Shown here: positions 61,701-64,000 of the stretch, piece by piece | How positions within the stretch are numbered: position 1 is the first letter of the stretch | Layout: each line of letters begins with the position of its first letter | Assembly: GCA_029961685.1 (NCBI GenBank) | Contig: JARWKL010000008.1 | Span: forward strand, 40,936,821-41,000,820 | Length of the DNA: 64,000 nucleotides | Origin: Aristolochia californica | Taxonomy: Eukaryota > Streptophyta > Magnoliopsida > Piperales > Aristolochiaceae | Direction: 5' to 3' | The notes under the pieces: generated by a model | What the model was told of the DNA's origin: nothing | Seen by the model: only the letters and a program-made list of their open reading frames with translations | Databases searched by the model: none | Program-made: the position numbers and the translations under genes

Positions 61701-64000
61701 AATTGTAATTTGAAGTTCTATAAGGGTCTAATTGTAATTATAGAACCTTTGATGTTTTCCTTGACCTATTTAGGGCGTCAAGTGAGGGAATAGAAACAAG
61801 TATTGATCATTAGTCTAAATGAGATCAGGTTCTCTCTCTAAAGAGGCCTAAGGTTGGAGCTCCTTTCAAGGCTCACGTCATTCACCATTGGGCGTTCCAG
61901 GTACCCCAAATCCCTCCCTTCTCGTCATTCAATCTGGAAGCTAGAGGAGATCGCCGGGTGACTCGATCCATGGCTAGAGAGCCTAACACACAGTTACAAG
62001 TGACTTTTGATCGTCTAGATCCATGCTGAATATTAAGGGCAGCAACATCAACAGTAGGTGACTCCTTATTACCATGTGATGTCACAACTGATTCTGCATG
62101 CATCACCTTATTGAAAGCATTAGGGAGTGAAGGAAGCTCATCTGAAGCAAGTAACTGGGCTCGTTTTCCATCATATTCGGGCCCGAGACCTTCCAAAAAC
62201 TTTGCAACATAAATCTGTCCTTCCTCAGTTGTTTTTCATCAGTAGTAAATGGGTGATAGCTGATTTTCTGTAGGATACAATGCAACTCACTATAGTAATC
62301 AAGAACCTTTTTGTCACCCCTCTTCAAACCAAACAACCTAGAATAGTGCTCATTGATCATTGACAAATTACTTTCCTGTGTATATATGAACTCAAGGGAC
62401 ACCCAAATCTCTTTGGCAGTTTCATAGTTACATAACTTGGTTCTTGAGCTTTGCATCTATACTATTGAGCAACCAAGTCATTACTTGGATATCTTCAACT
62501 TCCCAATCATCATTCACTTGAGCAAGAGGATCATCTCTCAAGTATTTAGTCTTCCTTGTGGCATTCAAGTAGATCCGATCAGATTTAGACCTGCTTAAGT
62601 AGTTCTAACTGTTGAAACTTGAGATCCCATAATGTATAATCACAATAGAAGAGGATTAAGGGGTGAGAAGAAGAAGACTTGTGGAGAGAAGGCTTTAGGA
62701 AGAGAAGAGGAAGAGTGAAGAATTTGGAGAAAAAAAGAGAAAGATTAGGGAAATGGATTTGTCCAAACCCTCCCCCTTAAGTTGTATTTATAGATATCAA
62801 AAGCACTAATATTACAAGAATACATTTCACCCTAGTAAGAGTGAATAAGAGACAAATCATAAACTAATTACATCAGTGCCATCTTTACCAGATGATTCTT
62901 TATTTACCATCATACCACCACTATGTAGGTCTGTGGGTCTTCTCCTTGGAAGATGGGCCTAAACCCACACAACTAAGGCCCACATGTCCAAGTGTGTAGA
63001 GGATGGTGTAAAAGGGTGAGCACATTGGAGATTGTTTGATTTATTGATTATCAAACAACACTTGGTTCAACTTATTATTCTTACTCGGTTTAACTCACTC
63101 ACTCATTGTCAAAGCTACTATCTGCTATCTGCTACCGGCTTGAATCTGGCTTGATTATTACCTTGGATTATCCTCAGCTATTACTTGGTGCATAGCTTCC
63201 TTATTCAAGGATGGACTTATTGCAACTTATCTTATGTGTCCTTTTGGCTCTTAAGGACTTTTACTACCTACATGTTATTCGCTGCTATATAGCTACCTAT
63301 TTGATAAGTGTTATTTGGGCATTGCTTCATTACGGCTACTGCTATTATATCTCTTTGGCTGAGACATTATTATTGAAAAAGGATTTCTCGATTGCTGACT
63401 GTTGGCATTGGTTATGCTGATGAAGAAGAAAGCACATGGGGGCCCCAGAATATTGAAGAGTTCTGGAAGAGGAGCAGCTTTGTTGGTTTGGAATCCAAGC
63501 CAGAAAGGCCCGTCCAGCTTCTTTATCATGGTTTAAGTGAAAATTTACAAACGGCACAAATGCCCCTCAATACTCAAAATTACATATATCTTAAAATACA
63601 TGTCTAAATTGAATGAAAATTTAACTAGAGATAAAATAAGATATTCTCCATCTAATAGCCATGCTATGAGAGAAAAATATAATGTAGAAAATATGGGAAA
63701 TGACCTAAATATCCCTGGACTTGTATTTTAACTATAATAATACTAATACTACTACTACTACTAATAATAATAATAATAATGATTTTCTAAAATAATAATA
63801 ATAATGATAACAACAGTGATTATCACTTTTAAAAAAATATATTGATAACAACAGTGATTATTATTATTTTTGGAAGGAAGTTGTACAATGGTCTAATGTT
63901 TTCTTGATAAATCTTCGCATTTACAGCTGGTCAAACTGGAGCAACAGGTTCGACTGGAAGCTCCCAAATGCAAGCATGGGTACAAGGTGCTATAGCTAAG
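43033..64000 (+). CDS. MED16: Mediator of RNA polymerase II transcription subunit 16 (SFR6), 5' part
   Basis: Thirteen exons in the window: 43033-43277, 43578-43646, 43937-44025, 44408-44520, 44848-44949, 45336-45426, 45921-46517, 46863-47484, 47578-47657, 50925-51007, 52361-52597, 52852-53029 and 63927-64000 and on. They give the first 860 residues of a protein of about 1270 in Arabidopsis. MED16/SFR6 is a Mediator tail subunit required for cold-acclimation (CBF-dependent) and defence gene expression. Seen: [152 protein letters not shown] and [20 protein letters not shown]; the first part is WD-repeat-like. Introns 47658-50924 and 53030-63926 are swollen by retrotransposons, yet the exons are intact, so the gene is probably still functional if these introns splice. 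Confidence 0.94.
48022..50660 (-). mobile_element. Degraded LINE (L1-like non-LTR retrotransposon) in a MED16 intron
   Basis: On the minus strand, from high to low coordinates: [20 protein letters not shown] (about 50500-50560), reverse transcriptase start ([20 protein letters not shown] and [19 protein letters not shown], 49946-50416), then [12 protein letters not shown] and [15 protein letters not shown] (49619-49930). Lower down come a zf-RVT-like region ([20 protein letters not shown], about 49100-49200) and an RNase H-like tail ([13 protein letters not shown], about 48290-48330). A T-rich run on the plus strand at 48026-48051 represents the poly(A) tail. Frames are broken, and the piece between the reverse transcriptase and zf-RVT parts is replaced by LTR-type sequence (49311-49630). 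The copy is 5'-truncated and inactive. A 19-base G run lies inside at 48247-48265. Confidence 0.82.
49311..49640 (-). mobile_element. LTR-retrotransposon scrap (LTR end, primer-binding site, gag start) inside the LINE
   Basis: Reading the minus strand, an LTR-like end with TTCGAACAACA is followed two bases later by TGGTATCAGAGCC (about 49432-49420), the standard primer-binding site complementary to initiator tRNA-Met. A short gag-like start, [16 protein letters not shown], follows about 20 bases later. It interrupts the LINE between its reverse transcriptase and zf-RVT parts. Its outer edges are uncertain. Confidence 0.6.
52681..52709. repeat. (CA)n microsatellite in a MED16 intron
   Basis: About 14 CA units, between exons 52361-52597 and 52852-53029. 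Nearby, CATTT(C/G)ATACCTGCATCAAACT occurs twice (about 52733 and 52790) as a separate short duplication. Confidence 0.9.
56883..56887. repeat. Target-site duplication of the Ty3 element, left copy
   Basis: CACAG immediately before the left LTR; the identical CACAG follows the right LTR at 61989-61993. A 5-bp duplication is typical of Ty3/gypsy integrases. Confidence 0.9.
56888..57261 (+). repeat. 5' LTR of the Ty3 chromovirus
   Basis: 374 bases, beginning TGTTATGGACTCC and ending GAGAGCCTAACA. It matches the 3' LTR (61616-61988) except for about three differences that I could see: GGAGAAG/GGATAAG, TTCCATAAG/TTCTATAAG and one missing T in CTTCTTCGTC. Such near-identity indicates a recent insertion. 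Confidence 0.93.
57243..61673 (+). pseudogene. Gag-pol frame of the chromovirus, interrupted by two TAG codons
   Basis: One frame of 1477 codons, broken only at 58998-59000 and 59199-59201. Order: gag ([40 protein letters not shown]); a zinc-knuckle-like [14 protein letters not shown]; aspartic protease with [11 protein letters not shown] (about 58435); reverse transcriptase with [20 protein letters not shown] and the catalytic [11 protein letters not shown] (59362-59394); RNase H ([20 protein letters not shown]). Then come integrase with an HHCC-type region ([27 protein letters not shown]) and catalytic landmarks [14 protein letters not shown] and GQTEVVNR, and a chromodomain ([20 protein letters not shown]). 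The first stop lies just before the reverse transcriptase core and the second within it (KSGYH-stop-IRV). The ATG at 57243 lies inside the LTR; the frame ends inside the 3' LTR. Confidence 0.9.
57265..57276 (+). other. Primer-binding site of the Ty3 element
   Basis: TGGTATCAGACA begins three bases after the 5' LTR. Ten of its bases match TGGTATCAGAGC, the usual plant site complementary to the 3' end of initiator tRNA-Met. Confidence 0.85.
61616..61988 (+). repeat. 3' LTR of the Ty3 chromovirus
   Basis: 373 bases, TGTTATGGACTCC to GAGAGCCTAACA, preceded by the polypurine tract at about 61603-61612 and followed by the target duplication CACAG (61989-61993). The gag-pol frame runs 58 bases into this LTR before its stop. 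Confidence 0.93.
62961..63926. other. Remainder of the MED16 intron, no gene seen
   Basis: AT-rich sequence between the copia remnant and the next MED16 exon. It holds simple TAA/TAC trinucleotide runs at about 63738-63782 and a short duplicated GATAACAACAGTGATTAT (63806 and 63844). Small open frames here have no recognisable motif. Confidence 0.55.

Larger units (their letters stand above)
56888..61988 (+). mobile_element. Ty3/gypsy chromovirus, near-complete, inserted in the copia element
   Basis: This 5101-bp element has matching LTRs, a 5-bp target duplication, a tRNA-Met-type primer-binding site at 57265 and a polypurine tract (AGGAGGGGGG) just before the 3' LTR. It lies inside the copia gag, so it inserted later. 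It is in the same orientation as MED16, within the 10.9-kb intron 53030-63926. It codes one gag-pol frame with a C-terminal chromodomain, which places it among plant chromoviruses. Two TAG codons interrupt pol, so this copy cannot make a full polyprotein. Confidence 0.94.
53225..62960 (-). mobile_element. Degraded Ty1/copia retrotransposon in a MED16 intron, split by a Ty3 insertion
   Basis: Minus-strand parts in the expected order: gag ([46 protein letters not shown]; 62600-61994), then, beyond the inserted Ty3 element, a zinc-knuckle-like piece ([12 protein letters not shown], about 56800). Next come a protease-like [14 protein letters not shown] (about 56500-56540), integrase ([20 protein letters not shown], about 55900-56000), reverse transcriptase remnants (54200-54950) and RNase H ([26 protein letters not shown]; 53524-53814). 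A polypurine tract on the minus strand (GAGGGGAG, 53525-53518) precedes an LTR running down from 53517 to about 53225. A putative 5' LTR with a TATAAATAC promoter lies at about 62630-62960. Many frameshifts and stops; the protease triad DSG has become DSS. Inactive and older than the element inside it. Confidence 0.83.

Noticed and set aside
1..64000. Search for a novel multi-gene system or metabolic cluster
   Set aside because: Neighbouring genes are unrelated conserved housekeeping genes. No co-oriented set of unknown genes or shared pathway was seen.

Overview
This is nuclear DNA from a flowering plant, most likely a non-grass angiosperm. All genes have spliceosomal introns with GT..AG borders, the spacers are AT-rich, the proteins match plant families (SDP6, CBSX5, the SFR6/MED16 mediator subunit, APUM24), and plant LTR retrotransposons and a LINE sit in introns. 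The species cannot be named from the sequence alone.

Layout. 1-4432 (+): 3' part of an APUM24/PUM3-type pumilio gene; one intron holds a long inverted repeat built from two Ty3 retrotransposon ends. 5643-8919 (-): 5-formyltetrahydrofolate cyclo-ligase, divergent from a plastid-predicted TPR-like membrane protein gene (9347-13401, +). 16314-17521 (+): F-box gene broken by a 1-bp frameshift. 19961-24153 (+): mitochondrial FAD-dependent glycerol-3-phosphate dehydrogenase SDP6. 24154-30212: a 6-kb AT-rich spacer with small repeats, a foldback element and two GC-rich islands. 30213-32055 (+): CBSX5-type CBS-domain protein. 33501-35059 (+): small TFIIIC subunit (GTF3C6/tau55 type). About 35460-36660 (+): relic of a GH3 beta-D-xylosidase gene. 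36878-42460 (-): TRAPPC13, 12 exons including one of 15 nt. It is divergent from MED16/SFR6 (43033 to beyond 64000, +), whose introns hold a LINE (about 48022-50660) and a degraded Ty1/copia element (about 53225-62960) split by a young Ty3 chromovirus (56888-61988, target duplication CACAG).

The genes are unrelated housekeeping genes: rRNA maturation, folate salvage, glycerol catabolism, Pol III transcription, vesicle tethering and Mediator. They are not a pathway or cluster. I found no bacterial-type operon, CRISPR array, rRNA gene or convincing tRNA gene, and no clear sign of an entirely new system. The most informative oddities are the intronic inverted repeat, the nested retrotransposon whose polyprotein frame begins and ends inside its LTRs, the micro-exon, and a few unexplained small reading frames. 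Exon borders were placed by hand from splice consensus, reading-frame phase and remembered family sequences; no alignment or transcript data were available.
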